This document shows, piece after piece, positions 6,481-14,324 of a DNA stretch of 32,408 nucleotides. Both the position numbers and the translations under genes were made by a program. Position 1 is the first letter of the stretch; every line of letters begins with the position of its first letter. The notes below the pieces were generated by a model. The model was not told the DNA's origin and made no database searches. It saw only the letters and a program-made list of their open reading frames with translations. This DNA comes from Acetivibrio ethanolgignens (GTDB taxonomy: Bacteria; Bacillota; Clostridia; Lachnospirales; Lachnospiraceae), in NCBI RefSeq assembly GCF_001461035.1, contig NZ_LNAM01000157.1, forward strand, positions 1 to 32,408. The letters are read 5' to 3'.

Positions 6481-8322
6481 TTAGTCGTATTTTTCCTTAC
6501 GCTTTTCACTCATAGGCAAAGATTGTTCATTTGCAACCAGCTCAATTGGCTTTCCTGTCACATTGGAAATCAGCTCTACATTAGTAGTCTTTACATTAGG
6601 ATTCCATTTCTTCTCAGCCTTTTTAACATCCTCACCTGACATAGCTGCTTTTAACATATTTAATGCACGGATAGCATCCTCATGGCAAAGGGTGTTACAA
6701 CCAAGCACCTCATTTTCAATACCGGATTCCGATTTATTGTTATCAACCATATGTGTCATGTATTTGTTACCTACTACAAGAGCTCCCTGTACAGCACAGA
6801 ATGACATACCAACAACCGGTACACCTCTCATACCAATTTGCTCATGGTGGGATGCAAAGTCAATATGATTGTTACCAAAGCCCTCTGTTGTAACAAAGGC
6901 ACCATCAACATCTAAGGATTCTACCATCATACCAACACGCTTTGATACATAGAATTTCTCAGCATTAATCTGAGGAGATCCAACAAAAAGAACTCCACAT
7001 AAATCTACCTCTTCATCATGCAACGCTTCCAGCACAAGCGGCTCTCTCCAGTAATGTCTTGACATTTCCTTGGAAGCCGGTCCGATACAGGTTAATGCAT
7101 GGATACATCCATCCAGCACCTCAAGTGGAGATGTCATAACAGGGACATTACCCAAATCTACGTTAGGCTTTCCACCAAGAATACCAACCGGCTCTACAGG
7201 AAGGATTAAATTATCATGCATAGCACCCTGTCCCATAATTTCTTTTACGATAACAACCTTCTTTTTGCCTGGTCTTCTTACCTGTTTGAATTCTTCTGTA
7301 TCAACAACTAAGGATTCATCTAATTTCTTTAATGCCTCGCGAATTTCCTGTGTAATCACATCTGTTGCTGTATGTGCAGCCAAAGGACCCGGTCTTTCCA
7401 TATTGGTTCCTTCCTTGATGACTACCTCTGTCTTGATAAAAATTTCACCCTTTTCCGGGCAACCGGGGCGACCCCACATAATGTTTTCGTCCAGGTATCC
7501 TTCTGAGGAACCAAACTCTCCAATTTGAACACCATTCGCATCGGTACCTGTTACCATCATAACAACGCCATCCAGCACTCTGGTAATTCCTGAACCAATT
7601 TCGCTATCGCCTTCCTTTGTAGCAATAGGCTGAACATCCATGATTGTTTCTGAGTAAGTATGGTACTGCTCTGGTGTAATAATATCAATTTTTAAGCTAT
7701 TAACGAGCTTCTGTGAAGCTGCTGCTTCTTCTTCAATACCCTCACGGATATAAAGAACGGTACCATCAAATTTTGTTTCAGGTCCTCTCTTAACCTCTGT
7801 TACCTTGAAGTGTTTTCTCGTTAATGTCCTGATTACCTTTTCTTCCTTTAAATCTGCAACCGGAGCTGCTACAGCCGGAGCTGAAGCCACCGGAGCTTTT
7901 GCTTCTGCCACACCTGCTCCTGCTCCCATTGGTAATTCGATATCAATATCCTTACCTTCTCCAATATGAATTTTTAATGTTCCACCTGCAACCGTAGCTG
8001 TAGCTGGAGCTGCTACAGCTACAGGGGCTGCTACAGTCTCTTTTGATACCTCTTCCGGTAATGCTGTTTCTAATTTAGCACCTTCTACAACATCAGCTGT
8101 GATTGGTGTGAGAGAATCACAGGTTTTAGTGAGCTTAGCACCTAAAATCTGTTCGATAGTTAAGCAGCCGTCTAACTTTAATAATCCTGAATCTACTAAA
8201 TCATCAAAGATTGCTGGATCTTCTAAGTTCTCCGGTCCAATTGTGATACCTGCTTCTGCTCTACAGCATAATACTGCCGGATCCTTTGCATGCTCTTTAC
8301 ATGTTTCGGCTGTAATTGACAT
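6481..8322 (-). CDS. prdA: D-proline reductase proprotein PrdA (pyruvoyl subunit precursor)
   Basis: PrdA (613 aa) is a self-cleaving proprotein. Cleavage before a Cys yields two subunits, and the Cys becomes the N-terminal pyruvoyl group that binds D-proline. The expected site is readable as DGCIHALT|CIGPASKE, placing cleavage between T411 and C412 (codon at 7087-7089). Order: a Cys-containing N-terminal domain (residues 1-90), an Ala/Pro/Val-rich linker (about 97-160), a segment shared with PrdD (about 165-411), and the small-subunit region shared with PrdE (412-560) plus a unique tail. ATG 8322 follows AGGAGG with 9-base spacing. It is preceded by prdC (144-base gap with a hairpin) and followed by the small protein and prdB. 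Length and motifs are intact. Confidence 0.95.
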   Translation of the reverse strand: MSITAETCKEHAKDPAVLCCRAEAGITIGPENLEDPAIFDDLVDSGLLKLDGCLTIEQILGAKLTKTCDSLTPITADVVEGAKLETALPEEVSKETVAAPVAVAAPATATVAGGTLKIHIGEGKDIDIELPMGAGAGVAEAKAPVASAPAVAAPVADLKEEKVIRTLTRKHFKVTEVKRGPETKFDGTVLYIREGIEEEAAASQKLVNSLKIDIITPEQYHTYSETIMDVQPIATKEGDSEIGSGITRVLDGVVMMVTGTDANGVQIGEFGSSEGYLDENIMWGRPGCPEKGEIFIKTEVVIKEGTNMERPGPLAAHTATDVITQEIREALKKLDESLVVDTEEFKQVRRPGKKKVVIVKEIMGQGAMHDNLILPVEPVGILGGKPNVDLGNVPVMTSPLEVLDGCIHALTCIGPASKEMSRHYWREPLVLEALHDEEVDLCGVLFVGSPQINAEKFYVSKRVGMMVESLDVDGAFVTTEGFGNNHIDFASHHEQIGMRGVPVVGMSFCAVQGALVVGNKYMTHMVDNNKSESGIENEVLGCNTLCHEDAIRALNMLKAAMSGEDVKKAEKKWNPNVKTTNVELISNVTGKPIELVANEQSLPMSEKRKEKYD

Positions 8323-8385
8323 AATTTCCTACCTCCTTACTTATTGTTCGGGTTTCCCCTTAAAGTTTATATATCCCAATCATTT

Positions 8386-8427
8386 CACACAAATATAAAG
8401 CATCGGGGGAAGAATTACATTTGTGTG
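8386..8427 (-). repeat. Intercistronic hairpin between prdC and prdA
   Basis: A perfect 9-bp inverted repeat, CACACAAAT at 8386-8394 and its complement at 8419-8427, encloses a 24-base loop. No T tract follows. It may be an mRNA processing or stabilising element that raises prdA-prdB levels over prdC, or an operator. Confidence 0.5.
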
Positions 8428-8466
8428 CTCATGATAGTTATACCGCATATTATATTTCAAGGCTGA

Positions 8467-9783
8467 TTAGATATCCTGATCTACTTTTTTAGAGACTCTC
8501 AGATATCTATATAATGGATGACCAATGGTTCTCATAACATGGTCTGTTTGGTGAAATACCTTTAATCCCATCTTTGGTGCTGATCCCATAACCGTATTGG
8601 AGCAGTCAGAGCAGTTTCCAATAACGATATACTCACATTTATCCTTCTTAAACTGCATACTATTCTTGACCTGCCCTGGACAGTTGCCTGGTCTTTCACA
8701 TTTGAGTGCACCATTTTTCATTTCTGCTGCCTGTTTACATCTAGCCACAGAGACAACCTTTGCATTCATTTTATTTGCAATATCACGCATACGAGCTTCG
8801 TCACCACCGCATGCACATACAAGAAGGCCAATCGTTGCTCCATGTAAATCCGGGAATTCCATAGTCACAATAATTCCACCAGTTGTTTTTGTGATAGGCT
8901 CATCGAAAGCCGTAGCCTTACCGGTAAAAGGACCACCCATGATGATTTCACCGTATTTCCCATCGATTCCTCCGGCCCTTTCAATTAAATCCTCTACAGA
9001 GCTGCCGACTGGAACATCCATAAATACATGTGCTTCCTTTCCACCTTTCAGCTTACCGATTACTGTTAGATTTTTGCTAAAGCAAGGCTTTCTTTCATCA
9101 ATTGCCTCTGCCACTCTCGAAAGTGTTTCTACATTAATTACAATTGACTTTGCTGCTACCGGAAGCTGTGTTGGCTCCAGTTCAATACCGAGGGTTTCCC
9201 TAACAACAGCCCTTTCTTCACCCATTGGGTAAATATCCGGAAGAAGATGAATGGAAATATCCGGTTCCTTATCTAAAGCTTCTTTTAAAATCCTCACAGC
9301 TTCTTCATTTTTCTTTTTGATGGCAAAAATAGCCTTCGCAGCATTTGAAATTTCCATGCAATATTTCACACCACGGATTACCTTATCACATTCCGTTTCA
9401 ATTTGCATTATGTTATGCCTCAAGCCAGGCTCACATTCCGCTGCATTCACCAGGATGTATCCACCCTCCAGGTCTGTTCCCAGTTTTACACCGGTCGGGA
9501 AGCCTGCACCACCCATCCCCACGACACCGGCAGCTTTTACCATATCAAGCTTACTGCCTTCTGCGATTGGCAGAAACTCGTCCTTTTGCTTTTCGTCCGG
9601 CTTAATGATAATCCGATCTTCCTTTACCTCTTCAACCACACCATACACACTTGAAAAAATGTTCGCTCCAAGTCCTGTTGGGGTAGCAATCAATGTACCC
9701 TTTTGTACTGTATCGCCCGCTTTTACAATTGGTTCACAGGGTGCACCTACATGCTGCCTTAAAAGAATTTGTAAATTTCTCAC
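8467..9783 (-). CDS. prdC: Proline reductase-associated electron carrier PrdC (RnfC-like)
   Basis: PrdC (438 aa) is related to RnfC and NADH-quinone oxidoreductase 51-kDa subunits. It is thought to pass electrons from NADH to proline reductase. Visible features are the nucleotide/flavin motif GMGGAGFPTGVKL (residues 89-101), NAAECEPGL (113-121), an SLBB-like region (about 235-290) and a Cys-rich C-terminus (C323, C325, C349, C362, C368, C383, C391, C394). It lacks the two CxxCxxCxxxCP ferredoxin motifs of true RnfC. The start is GTG 9783 with AAGGAG 7-8 bases ahead. No in-frame TGA is present, so this copy carries only Cys. It is the first protein gene after the Sec tRNA. Confidence 0.9.
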   Translation of the reverse strand: MRNLQILLRQHVGAPCEPIVKAGDTVQKGTLIATPTGLGANIFSSVYGVVEEVKEDRIIIKPDEKQKDEFLPIAEGSKLDMVKAAGVVGMGGAGFPTGVKLGTDLEGGYILVNAAECEPGLRHNIMQIETECDKVIRGVKYCMEISNAAKAIFAIKKKNEEAVRILKEALDKEPDISIHLLPDIYPMGEERAVVRETLGIELEPTQLPVAAKSIVINVETLSRVAEAIDERKPCFSKNLTVIGKLKGGKEAHVFMDVPVGSSVEDLIERAGGIDGKYGEIIMGGPFTGKATAFDEPITKTTGGIIVTMEFPDLHGATIGLLVCACGGDEARMRDIANKMNAKVVSVARCKQAAEMKNGALKCERPGNCPGQVKNSMQFKKDKCEYIVIGNCSDCSNTVMGSAPKMGLKVFHQTDHVMRTIGHPLYRYLRVSKKVDQDI

Positions 9784-9830
9784 GACAATTCTCTCCTTTT
9801 AATTAAACTTTTTATCTCTTAATAAGCAAA

Positions 9831-9850
9831 AAGTGGCCTCACATCCACTT
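9831..9850 (-). promoter_or_regulatory. Hairpin in the prdC leader
   Basis: The 6-bp stem AAGTGG/CCACTT with an 8-base loop is followed on the minus strand by TTT, 47 bases before the prdC start. It could be a weak terminator behind the Sec tRNA or an attenuator for the prd operon. A minus-strand TATAAT at 9892-9897 lies upstream but lacks a convincing -35 box, which would suit an activator-dependent promoter. Confidence 0.4.
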
Positions 9851-9931
9851 ACTTATTTGAATTTCTGATACAGTATTTTCCTTTATCTTTAATTATAGAA
9901 TACTTCTATCAATCAACATCTTTTGCTTTTT

Positions 9932-10029
9932 TGGCGGAGGTATGTGGGAATCGAACCCACCCAGGACGCTCCTAACGCCCAACACTGGTTTTGAAGACCA
10001 GGGGGTACACCAGTTACCCAGCTACCTCC
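9932..10029 (-). tRNA. selC: tRNA-Sec (anticodon UCA)
   Basis: This is a 98-base selenocysteine tRNA including an encoded CCA. The acceptor GGAGGTA pairs with TACCTCC, followed by discriminator G and CCA (complement of 9932-9934). The anticodon arm is CTGGT-CTTCAAA-ACCAG with anticodon TCA (complement of 9992-9994). A long extra arm and the T arm GTGGG-TTCGATT-CCCAC follow. Length, UCA anticodon, long extra arm and discriminator G identify tRNA-Sec. It has its own promoter at 10061-10089 and lies 148 bases upstream of prdC on the same strand. It may share transcripts with the prd operon, of which PrdB is its client. Confidence 0.96.
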
Positions 10030-10060
10030 ATAATTATTTTAATTCCTTCTGACGCTACAT

Positions 10061-10089
10061 ACTTTACCATAAATTTCTTTAAAAATCAA
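10061..10089 (-). promoter_or_regulatory. Promoter of tRNA-Sec
   Basis: On the minus strand, TTGATT (10084-10089) and TAAAGT (10061-10066) are spaced 17 bases apart, with TGG just before the -10. The predicted start is 25-30 bases upstream of the tRNA 5' end. Confidence 0.65.
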
Positions 10090-10133
10090 CACCTTTTTGT
10101 GTTTTTTTATATCAAAAATAGACAAAAATTCAA

Positions 10134-10162
10134 TTGACTTTTTATTTTATTTAAGCAATAAT
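10134..10162 (+). promoter_or_regulatory. Promoter of prdF
   Basis: TTGACT at 10134-10139 and AATAAT at 10157-10162 are 17 bases apart. The RNA would begin near 10170, exactly where the structured leader starts. It lies back to back with the tRNA-Sec promoter, 44 bases away. Confidence 0.6.
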
Positions 10163-10170
10163 GTATATAA

Positions 10171-10299
10171 GGACTAAAGGAAATACATAGCTATCCATTG
10201 AGTGCAGAGTATACATCAGTAGTGCTTTGCTTTATAGCTTTTTTCTATACAAAGCATCTGCAATAAACTGGCACCCTTGAAGCCCTGTTCCTTTAGTAC
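10171..10299 (+). promoter_or_regulatory. Structured 5' leader of prdF, riboswitch-like
   Basis: A closing helix P1 joins 10173-10182 to 10288-10297 with 10 contiguous pairs. Inside it, TGCTTTG (10223-10229) pairs with CAAAGCA (10250-10256), continued by TATAG (10233-10237) with CTATA (10245-10249). GCAGA (10204-10208) pairs with TCTGC (10257-10261), stacking below. The 3' strand of P1 (10289-10294) can alternatively pair with 10321-10326, which covers the prdF ribosome binding site AAGAAGGA. No terminator follows, so control would be translational. The layout matches no riboswitch class I recognise. The pairings are direct reading; the switching function is inference. Confidence 0.5.
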
Positions 10300-10333
10300 T
10301 TAAAATAATCACAAGAGAAAGAAGGATGCATCT

Positions 10334-11368
10334 ATGAAATTAGAGGCTAAAATTAATGTTGAACGCTTTGAAGCTCAGCTCCAGGTAGTTGACGCTCATA
10401 CCAGCGGAGAATTTTGCAGAATGGTACTGGGTGGTTTTCCTGAACCGGAAGGCAAAACAATGATTGAAAAGAAACACTGGATGGAAAAAAATTACGACCA
10501 TATCCGTACAGCCTTAATGTTTGAGCCACGTGGACATCATGATATGTTTGGTGCCTTTATCTGTGAACCGGTAAACGAAGAAGCCGACTTCGGTGTATTA
10601 TTTATGGATACGGGCGGATACCTGAATATGTGCGGTCATTGTACAATCGGTGCAGTTACCGTTATTCTTGAGGCTGGTTTAAAGGAAATGAAAGAGGGCG
10701 AAAACGAAGTTATCCTGGATGCCCCCGCAGGTCTCATCCGCACAAGGGCCCTTGTAAGAGATGGAAAAGTTGAAAGTGTTACCTTAACAAATGTTCCGGC
10801 CTTTGTATACAAGGAAAACTGTGTCGTTAATATTGATGGACAGGATATTAAATTCACCATTTCCTTTGGTGGATCCTTTTTTGCATTAGTTGATACAACC
10901 CAGTTATCCATTGGTGAAATCAATGCAAAAACAGTTCCTGCATATACAGCCTTAGGTATGCGAATATTAGAGGCCATTAACAGGGAAATCGAAATTCAGC
11001 ATCCATTACTTGACATCACAACCGTTGATCTTGTAGAATTCTATGGGCCAACTCCAAACCCGGATAAGGCTGACTTAAGAAACGTAGTTATTTTTGGCGA
11101 AGCTCAGGCTGACCGTTCTCCGTGTGGAACAGGTACAAGTGCCAAGCTTGCCACCTTACATCACTGGGGTGAAATCCAGGTTGGCGAAGAGTTTAGGTAT
11201 GAATCCTTTATCGGCTCTATTTTCCGGGGTTCTATCAAAGAAACAACAAAGGTTGCCAACTTTAATGCTGTAGTTCCCATGATCACCGGATCCTGCTGCT
11301 TAACAGGGTTCGGAACGTATCTAATCGACGGATCAGATCCATTAAAATATGGCTTTATCGTAGGTTAA
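10334..11368 (+). CDS. prdF: Proline racemase PrdF
   Basis: This 344-aa cytosolic, cofactor-independent racemase converts L-proline to D-proline, the substrate of PrdA/PrdB. Both catalytic cysteines are present in their family motifs: MCGHC (C100) and SPCGTGT (C264). The proton-abstracting Cys pair distinguishes racemases and epimerases from the Thr-containing dehydratase relatives. 4-hydroxyproline epimerase is the main alternative, made unlikely by the context. ATG 10334 is preceded by AGAAGG at 8-base spacing. A nearer ATG at 10326 is out of frame and stops after three codons. It is divergent from tRNA-Sec and the prd operon, has its own promoter and a long leader, and ends at a strong hairpin terminator. 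Confidence 0.94.
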   Translation: MKLEAKINVERFEAQLQVVDAHTSGEFCRMVLGGFPEPEGKTMIEKKHWMEKNYDHIRTALMFEPRGHHDMFGAFICEPVNEEADFGVLFMDTGGYLNMCGHCTIGAVTVILEAGLKEMKEGENEVILDAPAGLIRTRALVRDGKVESVTLTNVPAFVYKENCVVNIDGQDIKFTISFGGSFFALVDTTQLSIGEINAKTVPAYTALGMRILEAINREIEIQHPLLDITTVDLVEFYGPTPNPDKADLRNVVIFGEAQADRSPCGTGTSAKLATLHHWGEIQVGEEFRYESFIGSIFRGSIKETTKVANFNAVVPMITGSCCLTGFGTYLIDGSDPLKYGFIVG

Positions 11369-11379
11369 TACAAGTTTAA

Positions 11380-11430
11380 AAGGGAGTATCACAAAATAAC
11401 CAGGATTTTGTTATTTTGCGATACTCCCTT
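11380..11430. terminator. Bidirectional terminator between prdF and the lysR gene
   Basis: A 21-bp stem (11380-11400 with 11410-11430) has one mismatch and a 9-base loop, AAGGGAGTAT at one end and ATACTCCCTT at the other. It serves prdF (+) and the convergent sel operon (-). The decamer AAGGGAGTAT also occurs at 1598-1607 in the prdX leader. Confidence 0.8.
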
Positions 11431-11485
11431 ATTTGTAAAGACAGCCTGCTTTGGGCTATCTGCATGAAAAAATCATGCCATTCAC

Positions 11486-12400
11486 CTACACATTACCTTC
11501 TTTTTTATAAAGCTCCTTCACAACTTTTACCAACTCTTCTGAGCCACGGGGCAGATGAATACTACAATTATAAACCAGATTAATATTCCTGCACATATCT
11601 GTATCAGAAATTGGAAGAGCAAGCAGTGTTCCCTTTTTTACTTCCTCCTGTACTGCTAATTTGGAAATAATAGAAATACCCAGACCATTCTCCACAGCCC
11701 TCTTAATTGCCTCTGGACTTTCCATGCTGGCTATCACATTTAGCTGCGAAAGCTGGATGCCTATTCTCCTCAATTGCTTTTCTGCTTCCCTTCTTGTTCC
11801 TGAACCCTTTTCCCTTAAAATCACAGCTTCCTCCTTCATCCAGCCTGCATTTTTTTCCTTTTCCAAAAGCCTCCGAAACTTGGAATTATTTGGTGCAATT
11901 ATCACCAATTCATCCTGATAAAAGGGAATATATTTGCACAGGTGCTTGTCAATAACAGTTCCTGTAAAGCCAATATCCGCTGTACTATTGATTACAGCTT
12001 CCACCACCTTTGCACTATCTACCTCCATGACCAGAAACTGCCGGCTCGGATACTTCTTACTAAATACTGCCAGAATCCCTGGAAGGATATATTGAGCAGG
12101 AATAGTGGAGGCTGCAATTCTAATACATTGCTGCTCCTTTTCCTCTCTCTCAAGGAAGGTTTTTTCAATTTCCTTTTGCAGTCTAATCATCTGCTTCGCA
12201 TAATCATAAAGAATGATACCGCTTTCTGATAATCGTACTTCTTTTGTATTACGAACAAAAAAGCGAGTATTCAGCTCCCTTTCCAGGGAAGAGATATGGG
12301 CACTAATCGTGGGCTGTGTCAAAAATAATTCCCTGGCAGCTATCGAAAAGCTTCCACTATCTGCAATATGAACAAAGGCCTCTAATTGTTTTAAATTCAT
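11486..12400 (-). CDS. LysR-type regulator, selenium-metabolism-associated type
   Basis: This 304-aa LysR-type regulator has an N-terminal winged helix (residues 1-60, with TQPTISAHISSLE as recognition region). A periplasmic-binding-protein-like effector domain fills the rest. It is the last gene of selD-selA-selB-lysR, its ATG overlapping the selB stop by four bases. LysR proteins in this position next to sel genes are a recognised group in Clostridia. The effector is unknown. Being at the end of the operon, it could autoregulate sel genes or control the prd promoters. No sigma-54 activator of the PrdR type is encoded in the window, so this is the only local candidate regulator. Confidence 0.85.
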   Translation of the reverse strand: MNLKQLEAFVHIADSGSFSIAARELFLTQPTISAHISSLERELNTRFFVRNTKEVRLSESGIILYDYAKQMIRLQKEIEKTFLEREEKEQQCIRIAASTIPAQYILPGILAVFSKKYPSRQFLVMEVDSAKVVEAVINSTADIGFTGTVIDKHLCKYIPFYQDELVIIAPNNSKFRRLLEKEKNAGWMKEEAVILREKGSGTRREAEKQLRRIGIQLSQLNVIASMESPEAIKRAVENGLGISIISKLAVQEEVKKGTLLALPISDTDMCRNINLVYNCSIHLPRGSEELVKVVKELYKKEGNV

Positions 12401-14313
12401 ATGTATGCGATCCTTTCACTCGCTGTTCCATTTTTCCTGGTTACTTTTATACTGTCCATATATTCTAAAATCGGCTTGGCACTTTTTCTGCTGGTTCCTA
12501 GTAAATCACGTACTTCTGCAATGGTAATTAACGGATTTTCCTTCAGCCGCCCCTGGATAGCCTCCCTTGCCTGATCAATAATGCTTTGAAGTGTATAAAT
12601 ATCCTCTGCAACCTTTACAAGAAACCCTTCCTCCACAAGCAGCAGAACGATATCCTCTACCACCTCCTGCTCCATCGCTCCAAAGGAAATTTCCGAAAAA
12701 CGTACAAAATCAAACCCCGCTTTTTGAAATACTGCAGCACAGGCTTGGCGAACCTCATTATATGTGGAATCTCTCCTTACCTCAAAGCCAGGAAGCTGTA
12801 AATATTCCTGATAAGGGTTCAATACCTGCTTTTCATATAGCAATTCTATATACAGATCAAAAACATTCAGCTTGATTTTCTTCATATAGGTCATATGAAG
12901 CTCTGCCTTTTTCATCCCATATCGGTATGGGTAAGCTTCATGGTATGCAGAAATTGCCTTTGTAAGCTTTTGTCTGACTACCTGTTCATGAACCATATGC
13001 CATACATAGCTCTCCTTTCTCATAGGAAATACGTATACTATTCCCTGTTTTTCCAGAGAAGCCACAGCCTCCATTACTTCATTCACTGAAAGTGCTGTCA
13101 ATTTTGCAAGCTCATTCATTGTTACCATCGTGTCGCCATGGGTCTTTACATGCATCTCTATGACATCCTCTGTAGACCCGGCTTCCTTTCGTTTCAGCTC
13201 TTCCACTGCCTCTAAATCAAATCTTTTTTTCTTCTTTGGATTTGGCTCCAAGACAATACCTCCACCAATTGTTTCCATTGGTGAATAAAAGCGAACCACA
13301 AATCTGTCACCCCTGCGAAGAGCGATTTCCTCCTCCAGACGCAACTGTACCAGGCCACTTTCTCCCGGAGCAAGCTCCTCCTTATCCAAAAGCACAGCCC
13401 TGCATAATATTTCACTTGTTCCAGTAAATAAATGCAGTCTGGATTGATTTTTTAAAACTCGTTTTGAGCTTCTGCTAATATTCATACGAACATCCAAAAG
13501 CAGGGTATTCCTCATATTGTTTCCAGGTGCCAGTACACAGCCTCTGAAAATTTCGCTTTTCTTTACATTCGAAATATTAATTGCTACACGCTGTCCCGCA
13601 TAGCATCGCTCTACATCCTGACCATGTACCTGAATGTTACGAATTTTACATTCCTTTCCAATTGGATATATCTGCAGGCTATCCTCTTTCGTAATAGTTC
13701 CTGCAAGCAGTGTTCCGGTAATTACCGTTCCAAAGCCGGATAAGCTGAAAACACGGTCAACCGGAAGTCTCGGAATCGTGTTAACGTCCTTTTCTACTAC
13801 CTCTTCGGCTGTCATCTGTTCGATTAAATCAACTAATTCTAAAATTCCCTGTCCTGTCACTGCGGATACCCTTGCAATCGGTGCCTGCTCCAGAAAGCTT
13901 CCCCTTAGCTCGTCCCGGATTTCCTCCTCGACAAGCTCCAGCCATTCCTCATCTACCAAATCCACCTTATTCAGGACAATAATACTTTTTTCAATTCCCA
14001 ATTGCCCAAGGATATCCATGTGCTCTCTGGTCTGGGGCATGATGCCCTCATCTGCTGCAATCACAAGCATCGTTAGATCCATCCCAACCACACCAGCTAC
14101 CATATTGTGGATAAACCTCTCATGTCCGGGTACATCGATAATTCCAGCCCGGGCACCGTTTTTTAAATCAAAATACGTAAATCCCAGATCGATTGTAATT
14201 CCTCTTCTTTTTTCTTCCTCCCAGCGATCCGTATTACGTCCTGTCAGTGCCCTTATCAGCGTTGTTTTGCCATGATCAATGTGCCCTGCTGTTCCTATAA
14301 TTATATTTTTCAT
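12397..14313 (-). CDS. selB: Selenocysteine-specific elongation factor SelB
   Basis: SelB (638 aa) delivers Sec-tRNA-Sec to ribosomes stalled at UGA codons followed by a SECIS. The N-terminal GTPase has P-loop GTAGHIDHGKT (7-17), DVPGHERF (60-67) and NKVD (115-118). Beta-barrel domains follow (about 180-340), then winged-helix repeats in the C-terminal 250 residues. These end with a SECIS-binding domain containing LITIAEVRDLLGTSRK. ATG 14313 has AAGGGG upstream and lies 11 bases after selA; the stop overlaps lysR by 4 bases. Length is slightly above the E. coli protein. Likely clients here are PrdB and SelD. Confidence 0.95.
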   Translation of the reverse strand: MKNIIIGTAGHIDHGKTTLIRALTGRNTDRWEEEKRRGITIDLGFTYFDLKNGARAGIIDVPGHERFIHNMVAGVVGMDLTMLVIAADEGIMPQTREHMDILGQLGIEKSIIVLNKVDLVDEEWLELVEEEIRDELRGSFLEQAPIARVSAVTGQGILELVDLIEQMTAEEVVEKDVNTIPRLPVDRVFSLSGFGTVITGTLLAGTITKEDSLQIYPIGKECKIRNIQVHGQDVERCYAGQRVAINISNVKKSEIFRGCVLAPGNNMRNTLLLDVRMNISRSSKRVLKNQSRLHLFTGTSEILCRAVLLDKEELAPGESGLVQLRLEEEIALRRGDRFVVRFYSPMETIGGGIVLEPNPKKKKRFDLEAVEELKRKEAGSTEDVIEMHVKTHGDTMVTMNELAKLTALSVNEVMEAVASLEKQGIVYVFPMRKESYVWHMVHEQVVRQKLTKAISAYHEAYPYRYGMKKAELHMTYMKKIKLNVFDLYIELLYEKQVLNPYQEYLQLPGFEVRRDSTYNEVRQACAAVFQKAGFDFVRFSEISFGAMEQEVVEDIVLLLVEEGFLVKVAEDIYTLQSIIDQAREAIQGRLKENPLITIAEVRDLLGTSRKSAKPILEYMDSIKVTRKNGTASERIAYI

Positions 14314-14324
14314 CCTAAACCCCT

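Noticed and set aside
8597-9232. Long open frame on the plus strand opposite prdC
   Set aside because: It is the antisense shadow of a strongly conserved gene, has no ribosome binding site and has a Ser/Pro/Ile-rich composition typical of antisense frames.
10171-10333. T-box or known amino-acid riboswitch upstream of prdF
   Set aside because: The T-box consensus (AGGGUGGNACCGCG) and the glycine, lysine and cobalamin signature boxes are absent, and no terminator follows.
13634-14275. Long open frame opposite selB
   Set aside because: Antisense shadow of the SelB GTPase domain; Ser/Ile-rich low-quality protein and no start signals.
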